From assembly GCA_019454045.1 (NCBI GenBank), contig SKCR01026796.1, forward strand, positions 62,001 to 126,000: 64,000 bases of DNA, in the 5' to 3' direction. The first letter of the stretch is position 1. Each line of letters opens with the position of its first letter. Positions 47,443 through 59,104 of the stretch are shown here, piece after piece. The notes below the pieces were generated by a model. That model was not told where the DNA came from. It saw only the letters and a program-made list of their open reading frames with translations, and ran no database searches. A program made the translations under genes and the position numbers. This stretch comes from Zanthoxylum bungeanum. Its lineage: Eukaryota; Streptophyta; Magnoliopsida; Sapindales; Rutaceae.

Positions 47443-50400
47443 TGTAGGCATTGTATTTTTGCATGTGAAACCCGATGATGAGTCTCATTTGGAGGCACTA
47501 CCTTTTGAGTCACGGAAGCCGCGGGAAACGGATATCGGAAGGGGAAATTCAGAATAAACAAGCTCACTGTCTTCGTTAGTGCTGCGTTCGTTACTTCGTT
47601 CGAACGTCAAACAGATTGCGGGCGTTCGTGTCGCGGTTCGAGGAAGCGTTCGAACGGTGTCGGTAATTCTGGTTTTGCTGCTAGCCTCACACCCCAGCCC
47701 ATTTAGCTCCCCAAAGCCCATAAAACACATCCCTAATTAAATAAATAAATATTAATTTAACTATTAAACATTAAATAAAATATTTAAACCATTTACCAAT
47801 TAAATAAAACATTTACCAAACTTAAACTAAAATTAAAAAGAAGATATGCCTAATTAAAATCAATCTTAACCAATTAAAACCAATCAAATATTTGACTTCC
47901 TAATCTAATAAGACATCTACCAATTTAAAATAGTTGACTTCCTAATTTAAAATATTTTGTCCCCCCTCAATCTTGTGTATACCATCCTTAGGACTCATAA
48001 TTTGGAAACTAGATCTCTTCCTTGTGAGACAAGGGCAAACCCTAGCTCTCTTCTATATAAACAACCCCTAACCAAAGCCATCCTCTCCTTGACACATATA
48101 ATTCACGCCCAACTCTCTCTAATACACGCTCAAGATACTTCACATATACACAAAAAAGAGAACAAAGAGCCCTAACCACCTCCTCCATAGCCGAGACAAC
48201 AAGAGCCTCAATCCTCCGCCATAACCGAGACCACCACAAGCAATAAACCTCCTTAGCCAAATCAAAACACTCCCCTCCTGCACCGAGAACACACACCCCC
48301 CATACAGCCCTTACAACCACTAAAACACCCCCTAACAAACACTCAAAAACAGCCCCTGAATCACCTTAAAACAGCAGCCCAAACCCTCTTAAAACAGTCC
48401 CTAAAAACCTTAAAACACAGTAACATAAAAAACTGTATAGATAATCTTAAAATAATCACACAAAAACTGCACTAAGAACCCACGCAAACTTGGAACAGTT
48501 CATTGAAAACGTTAAAACAGGTGGCCCGAGCAGTGAGCAGCAAGACAGAGGCCGAACAGGAGCAGAACGGAGTTCGAACCACAAGCAAAACAGCAAAGCA
48601 GTGAGCTAGGACGCTGAACCAGTGAACCGGAAAAGTTGCGGAGCTTTACCCCTTCCGATCTTCGTGAAACGCGAGTCGAGAGACGGCTTAAAAGGTTAGA
48701 CCTGAGGGTACTTTTCACACCCATCTCTACGTGATTTTTGTTATTTATTTTGATTATATTTTACTTATTCGTTGAATCATGTTTATGTATGATGTGTGTT
48801 GGTGGGTATGGGATGAATGAGAAAGTGTTAACTCTCTCGCGGTATATCGGATGGAAACCCGGACATAAATTTCATAGCCGATTCCGAATGGACGGTAATA
48901 TGATCTGTACTCGGGACACAACTCCACGTACCACTTGAGTAAACGACACTATCTTTTGCCTTGTGTTGCTTTGGTTTGTTTATTTTTCGTCACTTGAATT
49001 CTGTATGTTGTTTATTTATGCATGATTCAATCAAGCGCATGGGCTTAGTGAGTTAGTCCAAAGGTCCTCTATTTGAGAGACGAAGAGCCGAAAAGGCCAC
49101 CTTTGTGACACTACTCTTCGCCGCGCCGGTTGATGTGTGTTCGGTTGGATGCAAGATACGTTCAATCGGGCATACTTAGTTTGATATTATTGACTTTATC
49201 TTTTTATGCATGGTTCAATCAAGCGCATGGGCTTAGTAAGTGGAATGAAAGATCCCTTATGGGGAGGGGTTAAAACCCTTTACCACGATGCTTTGCCGCG
49301 CCGGTTGATGTGTGTTCGGATTGGATGTAAGATGTGTTCAATCGGGCATACTTGGTTTTGATATGATTGGCTCTATTTTGTATGTGTGATGTGACGCGCA
49401 TGGGCTTAGTATGTGGTATAAAGGTCCTCTCTTTGAGAGACAAGAGCCCCAAAAGGCCACCTTTACGGCAGTACTTTGTCGCGCCCATTTATTTTGTTGT
49501 TTATGTATTGCGTCCCATTTCATGCATCAGGTCTGTTCCCGTTCGAACGCGTTTACGACGCAACTCGAACGCGCATACATTTTGCCTTATCATGCATCAG
49601 GTCTCATTTCCGTTCGAACGCGTTCACGAACGCCATACGAACGTGAGCATTCTGTTTCACTTCCGTTCGAACGCGTTAACAAACGCCATACGAACGTGAG
49701 CATTCTGTTTCATTTCCGTTCGAATGCGTTAACAAACGCCATACGAACGTGAGCATTCTGTTTCATTTCCGTTCAAACGCGTTAACAAACACCATACGAA
49801 CGTGAGCATTCTGTTTCATTTCCGTTCGAACGCGTTTACGAACGCTACACGAACGCGAAACACACTGAACTGAGACATATTCATCACATGCCACGTATAA
49901 TTGTTTCTTAGGTGATTTTTTTATGGAACCACACATAGTCATTCTTATCTTTGTGCACATAATAATGAAAAGCATGTTTATTCCATTAGTTGCGTCGTTT
50001 GCCTTAGTCTTGATTTAACGCATTACGATTCATATGCCTATGCCATGATGACTTTGGAGTATTATCTCTTGTGATATATCGGATGGAAACCCAGACATAA
50101 ATTCCGTAGCCGATTCCGAATGGACGGTAATGCGGTCTGTACTTGGGATACAATTCCACGTATCACTTGGAAAAGTGCTCACATGTATGCTTGTGCGGAT
50201 ATTATGTATGCTTGTGTTTTCATGAATATGATATGCTGAATGAAGTTGTATGTTCATTGTTACTTTGAGGTTTTTTAGGCATGTGTTATTAGATATGAGA
50301 TATATGCGAAATGTATGTATAAGTGTTATTTTGTACCCGTGAATATAGAAGCATGATATTCTTAGGAATAAGTGTTACTTAAGCCTGATTAAATTATTAC

Positions 50401-50627
50401 ATAAATCCTTTCATTACAAGTGACATAAGTAAGGGACCATTCCGAACCCAACGGTTTGAGGTCTTCCCTTACGAGGGGTGAGTGCGGCCTTAAATCTCAT
50501 TTTCCCGGTTCACACCGGGTGGCGACTCCATTATTCTCCGGTTTAGTCCCCCGTGGCTACTCTGTACTCCCGACCGGGCCGCGAGCCCGGGACCGCATGC
50601 GTCGCCCCAGATTCCTGTGTCCCCACA
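47443..50627 (+). repeat. 3' LTR of the Ogre-type element (3185 bp)
   Basis: TGTAGGCATTG to CCCCACA, complete, and without the hAT. It matches the 5' LTR from 47649 on, with scattered indels (for example one base fewer in ACGA(A)CGC near 49553). GTTCGAACGCGTT array at 49540-49860. Confidence 0.88.
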
Positions 50628-50690
50628 CTACCGTCCATTCGGAATCGGCTATGAAATTTTTGTCCGGGTTTCTATCCTATATACCAAGGG
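50628..50690 (-). repeat. Inverted fragment of the Ogre-type LTR
   Basis: Its reverse complement gives GGATAGAAACCCGGAC, TTTCATAGCCGATTCCG and AATGGACGGTA, matching 48850-48895 in inverse orientation. It abuts the 3' LTR directly and marks a rearranged junction, not a clean insertion site. Confidence 0.85.
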
Positions 50691-50805
50691 ACATATAACA
50701 AAAATAAGACACACACACACCCATATGCTGTGAAAACAAAACAAACGTGCAAAAACATAAAACACACGCACACACACATGCAATGGGAAAATAAAAATGC
50801 ATATT

Positions 50806-52610
50806 TTAAGCAGAGTTACACCGAAGTGCACTCTCATCATGTCCATCAGGACACGCATAAGAAGATGGGAATTCATCTTGCTTCCTCACCCAAACCTTTC
50901 TAGGAACCTCATCCACTTGAGAATTCATAGTCAACAAAGAAAGTTTCTCACTAAGAAATTGAGCTTGTTTAGTTAGTGCAAAAACTTGAGAAGCTAAATT
51001 TGAAGAGTCAAATCTAGGCGACACACTTTTAAGCCTCTTCTTTTGCTTGTGCAACATGAAGCACTTAGGCCTAATGTGTCCCGCCTTGCCACAATGATGG
51101 CACACATGCACAAATACACCTCTAGATTGAGGTTGGGGCACATGACGAGGAACAACATGAGGAGAAACATGACTACACACAACATGTTTCTTACCTAAGT
51201 CACGTTTAGCTGCTACAAGCACAGCTTTGAAAGAAGAAGCCTTATTACAGTTAGGCTCAGAAATAATACCTAACATACGATCCACCTTTTTATTTCCACT
51301 AGAAAATGCGGAAAAATGGGTTCTAGCATCTTCAAGTTCAGTCTCTAATATTTGGACTCTATTAACTAGGCCTTTGTTCCTCTCCTCTAGGTCATCAACC
51401 ATCAAAAGGCTTTACTCAAATTTAGCTTGAGATTCATTCTTTTCTAGCTCTACAGCTTTCAGCCTTTTATTGACCTCTATATTAGTCTTCTTAATAGTCA
51501 AACTCTCATTAAACAGTTCAACATAGGCTACCTGAAGACTTTTCTCATCTATGGACTCATCGAGAGAGATTTCTGAATCAACATCATTAACAACAATCTC
51601 TCTCTCATTAGTCACACTAGCAGTAAAGGCCATATAATTGCATTTAGGAGGATCATCTCTTCAGAATCACTAAGGGATGCTGCCATGGCTTTCTTGCCTT
51701 TAGCCCTAAGGTATGTGGGACACTCAGATCTAACATGCCCATATCATTCACATTCATGGCACTGGACATCATGGGATCCATTATCCCTGTCCTCTCTAGA
51801 CTCACTTCTACTATGCCTACTCTCTCTATGCATATCCTCTCTATCCATGTTACTGCTATGGCCACTCTTCTTAAGTTTAAGAAATTTCTTAAACTTATTT
51901 GCAAACAAGGCCAAATCACAATCTGTGATGGTATCCTCATCACTAGACGAACCATGAACAACTTCCTTCGCAATCTTCATCGTTATATTTTTGGGCTTTA
52001 GATGTCCAGGAAGTTTCTTCTCATAAACCTGCAGTTTTCCTACGAGGTCATCTAATTTGAGCTGATCAAGGTCATTGCTTTCCTCGATGACGGCAATCTT
52101 GGGTAGGAACTTCTCAGGCAGGGATCTAAGGATTTTCCTAACTATCCTACTGGTATGAATAGTCTCACCTAGGTTAAAACTAGAATTAATGATATCGTTA
52201 ATTTCAGCATAAAACTCATCAAATGTCTCATCATCTTTCATATGGGCGACCTCAAACCTAGTGGCTAAATCCTGAAGTCTATTATTTTTAACAGACAGTG
52301 TGCCCTCATACACAGTCTGCAGGATTTCCCAAGCATCATTGGTTATCTCACACATAGAGATTCTCCTAAACTCAGCAGAGCATACATCACCATGTATGAC
52401 ATTAACAGTTTTGATGTTCCTATTGCTAGCATCAAATTCGTCATTGGTCCAGGTCAATTTGTCTTTAGGGGAAGAGACCACATCAACAACAACAACATGA
52501 GGTTTCCACCGTGTTCAAGAGTCATCCAGACCCTCTCATCTAAGGACTTAAAGAACGCTCTCATGCGAACCTTCCAATGTAAATATTATCTACCATCAAA
52601 AAATGGCGGA
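50806..52610 (-). pseudogene. SIRE-type copia gag, broken by frameshifts
   Basis: Read from about 52610 down. The start carries CPPFFDGR, then HWKVRMRAFFKSLDERVW, the usual copia Gag entry. A frameshift near 52490 leads to the UBN2-type core (51744-52481) with ITNDAWEILQTVYEGT, RLQDLATRFEVAHMKDDE and RIVRKILRSLPEKFLPKI. A first zinc knuckle (CHECE...H...C) spans a frameshift near 51745. 51412-51633 is an acidic/coiled stretch. 50806-51405 ends with a second knuckle VCHHCGKAGHIRPKCF. Two knuckles and a long tail are typical of SIRE/Maximus. Protease and RT do not follow. Confidence 0.85.
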
Positions 52611-52662
52611 CAATTCAAGGGTTGACTACGCTCCATAGCTAATGGGTCAAGGATCGAGTTCA

Positions 52663-52675
52663 GGCTCTGTTACCA
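52663..52675 (-). other. Primer binding site (Met-like)
   Basis: On the minus strand TGGTAACAGAGCC, a close variant of the initiator-Met complement, four to five bases after the 5' LTR end. Supports the copia assignment and the orientation. Confidence 0.75.
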
Positions 52676-52679
52676 ATTT

Positions 52680-53751
52680 AAAGTTCGCGATTAACCTAGG
52701 TTCTGACCCTATGCGGAATTACAAACAATAAACAGGACAAGTCCTTATTACTGTAACTATGAAATAGTAACAGGCAATTACCAAATCAACCAACAACAAT
52801 AAAAACCACAATATTAATTCAATGCAAAATATAAATTACGGAAAATAAAAAACAATCACACAAAATTCAACACAATAATTTTGGTGACGAAGTGAAAAAT
52901 TCTTGCGAGTAAAAAACCACTCCGGGTATAGGCTACCACCCGAATCCACTATATAGAGAAAAACTTACAGCGATGATCAAGACCTATGGTGGCAACTCCA
53001 CCGACTCAAGTACCTCAATACTACAACAACTGAAGGCAACTCCTCAAGCCCGCGACCCACGATTTTCTTTAGAACCTCTGAAGTCTCTGAGTAGATTAAA
53101 TCACCAATGACGCCGGAACTTCGACTACCAAACTTCCTCCTACAGAACTCTAAAGGATTAGGGAATTTGGGTTAAGTTGTGTTGAAGGTTTAGCAAAGAT
53201 GGAATCACACCATAATGAAGAAGACAATAAGATTAAGAAGTCTTCAATGGTGGATTCAAAGAGAGTTGAAAGCTTTGTGAGATTTAGGCTCAAGGGATTT
53301 GTGTTTCAACTTGTGGGGATGACGGCTACAAGTTTGTTTATATAAGTAGGGTGAAAAGCTAGGGTTTTTCAAAGTGAAAATGGCTAAAAAGCGTTCAGAT
53401 CGCACGCGTTCGAACGCACACTAGAACGCTCCACGAACGCGCCCTTTCTGTGAAGACCCGTTCGAACGCCACTCGAACGCACTACGAACGTGAGCTCTCT
53501 GGAATGACCTCGTTCGAACGCACTAAGAACGTGCCTCGAATGTTTGCTATCTGGAATGCTCCCGTTCGAACCCAAAGCAGAACGTGACACTAGCGCCACA
53601 CGTTCGAACACTGCAACAAACGCACCACGAACGCATGTATGATGCACAGCAGCCAAAAACCAGTCCAATTGCACAAAGATCTTCATGATATATTACAACT
53701 CAATTGAACTTGTTTTGTCACGGACACATGCCAATAAAAATGGAACTAACA
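52680..53751 (-). repeat. 5' LTR of the SIRE-type element
   Basis: Minus strand: starts TGTTAGTTCC at 53751. The inner end reads CGCGAACTTTA where the other LTR has CGCGAACTTTCA, so the final CA is damaged. Contains the GTTCGAACGC-type array (53404-53635). Confidence 0.85.
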
Positions 53752-53756
53752 ACAAA

Positions 53757-54479
53757 TATTTGGCAGAATTTACAAATAATGAGGGTATTAAATACTCGTA
53801 AGGTATTAAATAATTTTAATAATGTTGGTTTTAGTGAATTTCAAGAAAAAATTAAGATTTATGTGTATGATATTTCTAATATTAATAATAAAGAATCAAG
53901 GTTCAAAGCTTAAGCTATCATTAATTTCTTAAATATTTTGAAATATTTATATTAATAAAATATTCAACTCGAGAGATTTTTTTGACGCATAATACGATTG
54001 CTTGAGCTAATGTTCTGCCCATTTTATTAATTTTCTACAGTTCTTTGTTTTTAATATTTTATATGAACACATGTCATGATATAAATCCCATGTAAGGATT
54101 TAAGGTTTCTCAGTGTGATTATAATTTTAAAATTTCCGCATATTGAGAAACCTAACAACTTCATCATTTTTTAGAATAAATTTTCAAATTATCGTTTGGT
54201 AAAAAATATTGATTGAAAGTATAAGATAATTTTATAATGATCTTAATTTATAAGTTCACCAAACTAAATTTTAAATAAAATTATATTAAAACAGATGTTG
54301 ACGGACTTTTAATTAATTACATGTATTACTAAAAAAACAACAACGAAACTGTCCAACAATGGTGAGTGGTGGTACTCGTCACAAATTTACTCAACAAAAT
54401 TTAAGAGAAAAAGTAAATATTATTTTTGTTCGTATCATTTATTTGCAATAGTTTAAATAAGGATGAAATCTTATTCTGT
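53757..54479 (+). other. End of copy A and AT-rich spacer
   Basis: The first ~25 bases align with copy B near 59675; similarity then fades. The 69-codon frame at 53704-53913 begins inside the SIRE LTR and is chance. No gene seen. Confidence 0.5.
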
Positions 54480-54860
54480 CCCTCACGAATGAGCTAAAAT
54501 AATCGTGCACAAGTAACGGGCTAACGGCGTTGCACTCAGGGACCTGTTTAACAAATATTACAAAATATATCATTCTTTGTGAATGTTTTAAAATTTAAGA
54601 TCTCTACTGTAATTACCCAATAGTATATGCACATCACATTTAGCCGACCTCATCGTAGCTGATGTGTACACGTCTTATTGGAGCAGAGAATGTCGACGAA
54701 ATTACTAGATACGCGTGCCAATTACGAGGATACACGTCATCACATCTGACCGACTTTGAGTTGGCAGTTATAAAGTCTTTTGTTTTTGTCCTCATGATAA
54801 GGAGCAGCAATTTCTTCACCAGCCTGTCATTTTCTGTCTGAATCATTAGTCCATGCAAAT
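54480..54860 (+). repeat. Duplicated flank, copy B, left part
   Basis: Diverged counterpart of 29270-29461 plus 32416-32520: AACAAATATTACAAA, GTAATTACCCAATAGTAT, GCCAATTACGAGGATACAC and CATCTGACCGACTTTGAGTT. Copy A has the hAT inserted in exactly this block; copy B shows the empty site. Confidence 0.7.
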
Positions 54861-55806
54861 ATATTTTTTACTCGATATTCATAAAATCTTACGGTAAGTT
54901 ATAAAATTTAAAAACTTTAACAATAATAAACCGGACAAAAAAATAAACATACTTTTTTTTAAAATGATTGAAATTTGACGGTCAAATCATCCGATCTAAA
55001 TTTAAATAAAATAAGTAAAATTTTGATTATCTCAATCTTTTATAAAAATAAAATATTATACTCGTATTTAAAATTTGATAATTAAATTCTAAATCATTTA
55101 TCACCAAATCATATTCTTTAGAGATAAAAATAAATAAATACATACATATACATTAATTCAAGATAATAAAATATATCGGGAGACAATATGAAAACATAAT
55201 ATTTTATTAATAATAATATCAAGGCACTAGTGATCCGTGACAAAAGACAGTAGCATATGGCTTTCAACAGCGGTAATAGCATCTCACGGTTGCCGTCCGT
55301 ACCTAATGTGGTTTTAGATTATTTAAATTATTTATAAAATTATAAATAATTTAGATTATATACAAAATAATAATTTAATTATAAAATAAAGAAAAATAGT
55401 GCATACCAATGGTCAAGTTTATCCAGACAAATCTGAGTAAAAAATTTGGATCTAACGATGATCTATGTTTTGCTCATTTTATATAATATTTTACCGTATT
55501 TGCATTTACATTTTATAATACTATATAGTTAAGATTCAATCACATAAGTAACACTGATAAACAGGACTAATTATTTATTACAGTTCTTCCTTTTCAATTA
55601 TTTGAGCGAGATTCGAATTCTATATCTCTTAAAGCAACTTCAAAAAATCTCTTCAAATGTTATTTAGTTGCTAAATAAAATAGTCTTATCATCAAAATTG
55701 GTTAAAAAAAAAAGACATATGTTGACGGCTGATTTTCGTTCAAGGGATAAATCAGGAAACTCGCTTCTCGAATAATCCTTCCCCAAGCAGTGAACTTGTT
55801 TGGTTT
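54861..55806 (+). other. AT-rich intergenic DNA
   Basis: No ORF above chance and no recognisable element. Confidence 0.5.
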
Positions 55807-56673
55807 TGTTGGGAACTAAAAACAAACTTAGCAAATAAACAGAAAAACACACATATCAAACAAAGGATTTAACGTGGATCGGCGGAATGGATCCGACCTA
55901 CGTCCATGGGTACAAAGAAAATAAGCTTTATTACCACATCGGGTCAGACCGACCTCTCTATTTTTCTCTCTTACCTCGAACTTTTCTACTCTCAATTACA
56001 AAAATCAGAATGCTTAGAATCAAATTGACCAACCCATTATAATGAATTTTCAACCCCTTTATATACTAGATCCAACTACACTGTCACACCAATCTTATGA
56101 CCACAGCCACGCGAACCTGCTATCGCCGCGTAGGCTCTCTTCCCCAACCATTCTACAAACCTTAGCTTTGCCCCCTGATACCCCTACTCTTTGCCATCTG
56201 AACTTCATTAAATTGCCAATTCTTAGCAACTGTCACACGTTTTACCATAATGCCAACCTGTAATCTACCACCTCCCATGCGGTAGCATATGCTAAAAGAT
56301 AAGCCAATGACCCGCTCCTATCACATCAAACATTTTGGGAAGTACATGTCCCTAGAGAGGGCTTACGTCACATGGACTTGATCATAATGTTACAATCCTG
56401 AACCGCTCCACCGGAGCGGGCAACTGAAATAACTATTAGTCTGCCATGTTGATCTACTAGGTCGGTTCGGTCTTGAGAACTTCACTCCACTTCTCTGAAC
56501 ATAGCTACACCTCGAGTTGGGAATCAAGTGCGAACCAATCCTAATCTTCTCACTGGGCCAGACACTCTGCTTTTTGGGCCTGGGTCTCTGAATCTCGGAA
56601 ATGAAAATCCCTTCTATACCATTCTTAATACTTTAGGGATTATCGGACCCAAAAATCACCGTCAACAACATCA
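55807..56673 (+). repeat. Probable solo LTR or LTR fragment (copia-like)
   Basis: Starts TGTTGGGAACTAAAAAC and may end CGTCAACAACA. Near the start it has GGATTTAACGTGGATCGGC and CTACGTCCATGGGTACAAAG, a pattern common in plant copia LTRs (TTTACGTGGTTCGGC). No matching TSD or second copy, so the ends are uncertain. Small ORFs (56042-56263, 56528-56797) are not recognisable. Confidence 0.4.
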
Positions 56674-57444
56674 ATTGAAATTCTTCAAAATAGATTTTAC
56701 TCCTCACTCTTTATTATTGAATAGTGATTTCTCTCTCTTCAAATATTATTATATAATATTTTATCTCTCTTCGCTTCATTGTAATTATAGTGGTTGAAGT
56801 TATTAATAACTATTAATATATTAAAATAATATAATTCAAGTGAGTTTCATGCAATTTAATTAAAAGTATACAAATCTATTTACATTATCTCACTTCTAGT
56901 AATATTATATAATTATTATAACACATCATCACTTATAATTATCTTTATATTAAAATCATATTACAAATGTGAACCTCTTCAATTTGATTAGAATAATATA
57001 ATCTCGTTTTTATTTAAAGAGACTTTTAGAAGATAATTTTCTTTTCACTCTTCAATTGTTAAAAAGATAATCAAATAAGTATTTGAAAAGTGAAATTAGA
57101 TAAATTTTTTGAAATTACTATTATATTTAAAACAATTGATTTTATCAATTAAACTAATTAGCATCCGTTTTTATTTTTTTGTCATTATTTCTTTAAAAGA
57201 AAATCAATTTCACAGGCCTCAACCTCTTGAGTTGAAAGATAAAGTGAGAGTGTTTACCTTGACGGCTTGACCAAATAGTTAGTTGTAAAAATGAAGGAAA
57301 AAATATTATTTTAATAATGTTTTTCTTCAATTAATGAAATTCAAATAAAAGTTGAAGTTCCCTATTTAGCAACGACATACCACATTATCGCTCGAGTACA
57401 GGTCACGTAGATTAATCAAGATTTGATCCGGACACTTTTGTGCA

Positions 57445-57480
<36 letters not shown>

Positions 57481-57496
57481 TTCTAACGAATTGGCA
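56674..57496 (+). other. AT-rich DNA, upstream of the SINE
   Basis: No gene. 57310-57385 matches copy A near 33520-33600. A T-run followed by an A-run lies at 57447-57480. Confidence 0.5.
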
Positions 57497-57511
57497 GCGA
57501 GGAGTGATCTT

Positions 57512-57758
57512 TTTTTTTTTTTTTTTTTTTGATAACCGGGGTGTTCGGGCCAGCTTACGCGCATCTCGACTAATCTCCGAGACCTGTGCCCCGTGCCCTC
57601 AGAAGTTTCCCAACACAGATCAGGGTAAGTCGCTGGCTTTTCACATCAGGGGGCATGGCCCCAAGGAAATGCATCTAGTGGGATTCGAACCTTGAACCTG
57701 AGAGATAGCAAACCACTCAAGCCCAAAGCCTTTACCACTGAGGCAACCCATTGGGGTT
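57512..57758 (-). mobile_element. tRNA-derived SINE
   Basis: Minus strand: a tRNA-like head with A-box-like GGTTGCCTCAGTGGTAAAGG and B-box GGTTCAAGGTTCGAATCC, an unrelated body, and a 3' A-tail (the T run at 57511-57531). Flanked by the 15-base TSD GCGAGGAGTGATCTT (57497-57511 and 57759-57773). The arrangement resembles the Au-type SINEs of plants. Confidence 0.9.
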
Positions 57759-57773
57759 GCGAGGAGTGATCTT

Positions 57774-59104
57774 CCCCCCTCCAACTGGCATCCCCCTCCT
57801 TTTGTCTCCCCTAAAGTTTCTAAAATGCCCAATTTATTTCTCAAAAATTTCATTTCCCAATAAACCAAATATATCCCAATTTTTTTTTTATATATTGATA
57901 TATATATATATATATATATATAATATTTATTTTATTTTATTAATTAAATTTATATTTTTTTGCCCTTTATATATATATATATATTGTTTTTTATTTGTTT
58001 AATAAATATTACAAATTTCATATTTATTATTATTTATTTTGTGTTTATATTCATTTAATTTTTGTGATTCTTTTTTAATTTATTTAACACTACTTATGTA
58101 TTATAAAAATATTCTCATGTATATTAGAAAAATATATGTTTAAAAAATAGTATAAATAACAACATAAAATGTTACACTTAAAAATATAAAAACATAAATT
58201 AAATGAATAAATACGAAATATGAATATTTATTAACAAAAAATTAAAAATAAAAAAATAATTAATAAAATGGCAAAGAGAGTTATAATTAGTATATAATTA
58301 TTTTTAAATTAATATATATAAATATATAAAATTTTCCATGTATAATAATTGAGGAGTGATTTAACACAAAGGGGAGTATTGTGGTAAAATTACTAGGGTG
58401 GCGGGTGGCTGGGAGGGGAGATGAGTAATTTACATTGGCAGCTCCTTGTAATTTAATATTTTACTTGAATTAGGAGGTTGATAATCTACATATAAAATTA
58501 TATACCATTTTTGTTCTTAAATCTTTAATGTTTATCTCCCTTAATGGTATTTTATAATTTGATTTATATCATTATCCTATGAAACAAATTTTCTCTTTAT
58601 TCTTTTTTAATTCTTTTTTGAAATCGTTTGGAACCCCACCGCCAAACCACGTGTTCCGGATTTAAGCGGAGCAGGTAAAACCCTCTATTATCTCAGACTC
58701 TTATAATAAATGTACTCCCTGAATTCGAACAAAAAACTTGAAGGTCAGACCCTGAACCCTACGTCTTTTGGGGACATCCTATGAAACAATGATTTTGAAT
58801 AAAACACAATAACATGAAAAGAGATAATTATAGTCCACCTGATTTAATAGAAAAAAAAAACCTTATTTAATTTAATTTGATTTTATCTTTCTCTCAAAAT
58901 TTCAATTCATGAAACCATAAAAAAATTCCTTAATTTTGATACCCCTATATGATTTGCATTGATATAAATAAATAAAGGGCATAACATCGAATCAATCTCT
59001 TTTTATCAAATTACTCTTCAATATTGACTAAAAAAAAATTAAAAAAAAAAAAAAAAACCAAAATTTTAACTTGCACTTGTATACCCTTTTAGTGAATTTC
59101 AAAC
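57774..59104 (+). other. Low-complexity and AT-rich DNA before the SUN gene
   Basis: Contains TA microsatellites (57898-57921, 57969-57983). The part around the SINE and 58370-58450 (CCCCCCTCC and GGGAGGGGAGAT ends) is absent from copy A and might be a MITE-like insertion. 58490-58570 matches copy A again. No gene. Confidence 0.45.

Larger units (their letters stand above)
39266..50627 (+). mobile_element. Ogre-type (Tat lineage) element with gag only
   Basis: 5' LTR (truncated at its start) 39266-43464, primer site 43468-43485, triplicated leader, gag 44561-45904, three different tandem arrays (46190-47290), polypurine tract 47429-47441, 3' LTR 47443-50627. No protease, RT, RNase H or integrase. 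This is the layout of a TR-GAG element, which supplies Gag but borrows Pol. Since the first ~206 bp of the 5' LTR are missing, no TSD can be read. Confidence 0.88.
35293..53751 (-). mobile_element. SIRE-type Ty1/copia element with nested insertions
   Basis: LTRs at 35293-36377 and about 52680-53751, flanked by the 5-bp TSD ACAAA (35288-35292 and 53752-53756). On the minus strand the 5' LTR is followed by a Met-like primer site and gag; the 3' end keeps about 140 bases and a polypurine tract (CCAAATGGGGATA) before the 3' LTR. Protease, integrase, RT and RNase H are gone, replaced by a truncated CACTA element and an Ogre-type element. Without it, copy A reads on: TTTTCACAAATATTTGGCAGAATTT is comparable to copy B near 59670. 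Confidence 0.85.

Noticed and set aside
57512..57758. A true tRNA gene on the minus strand
   Set aside because: A and B boxes are present but the cloverleaf is degenerate, an unrelated body and A-tail follow, and a 15-base TSD flanks it, so it is a SINE.
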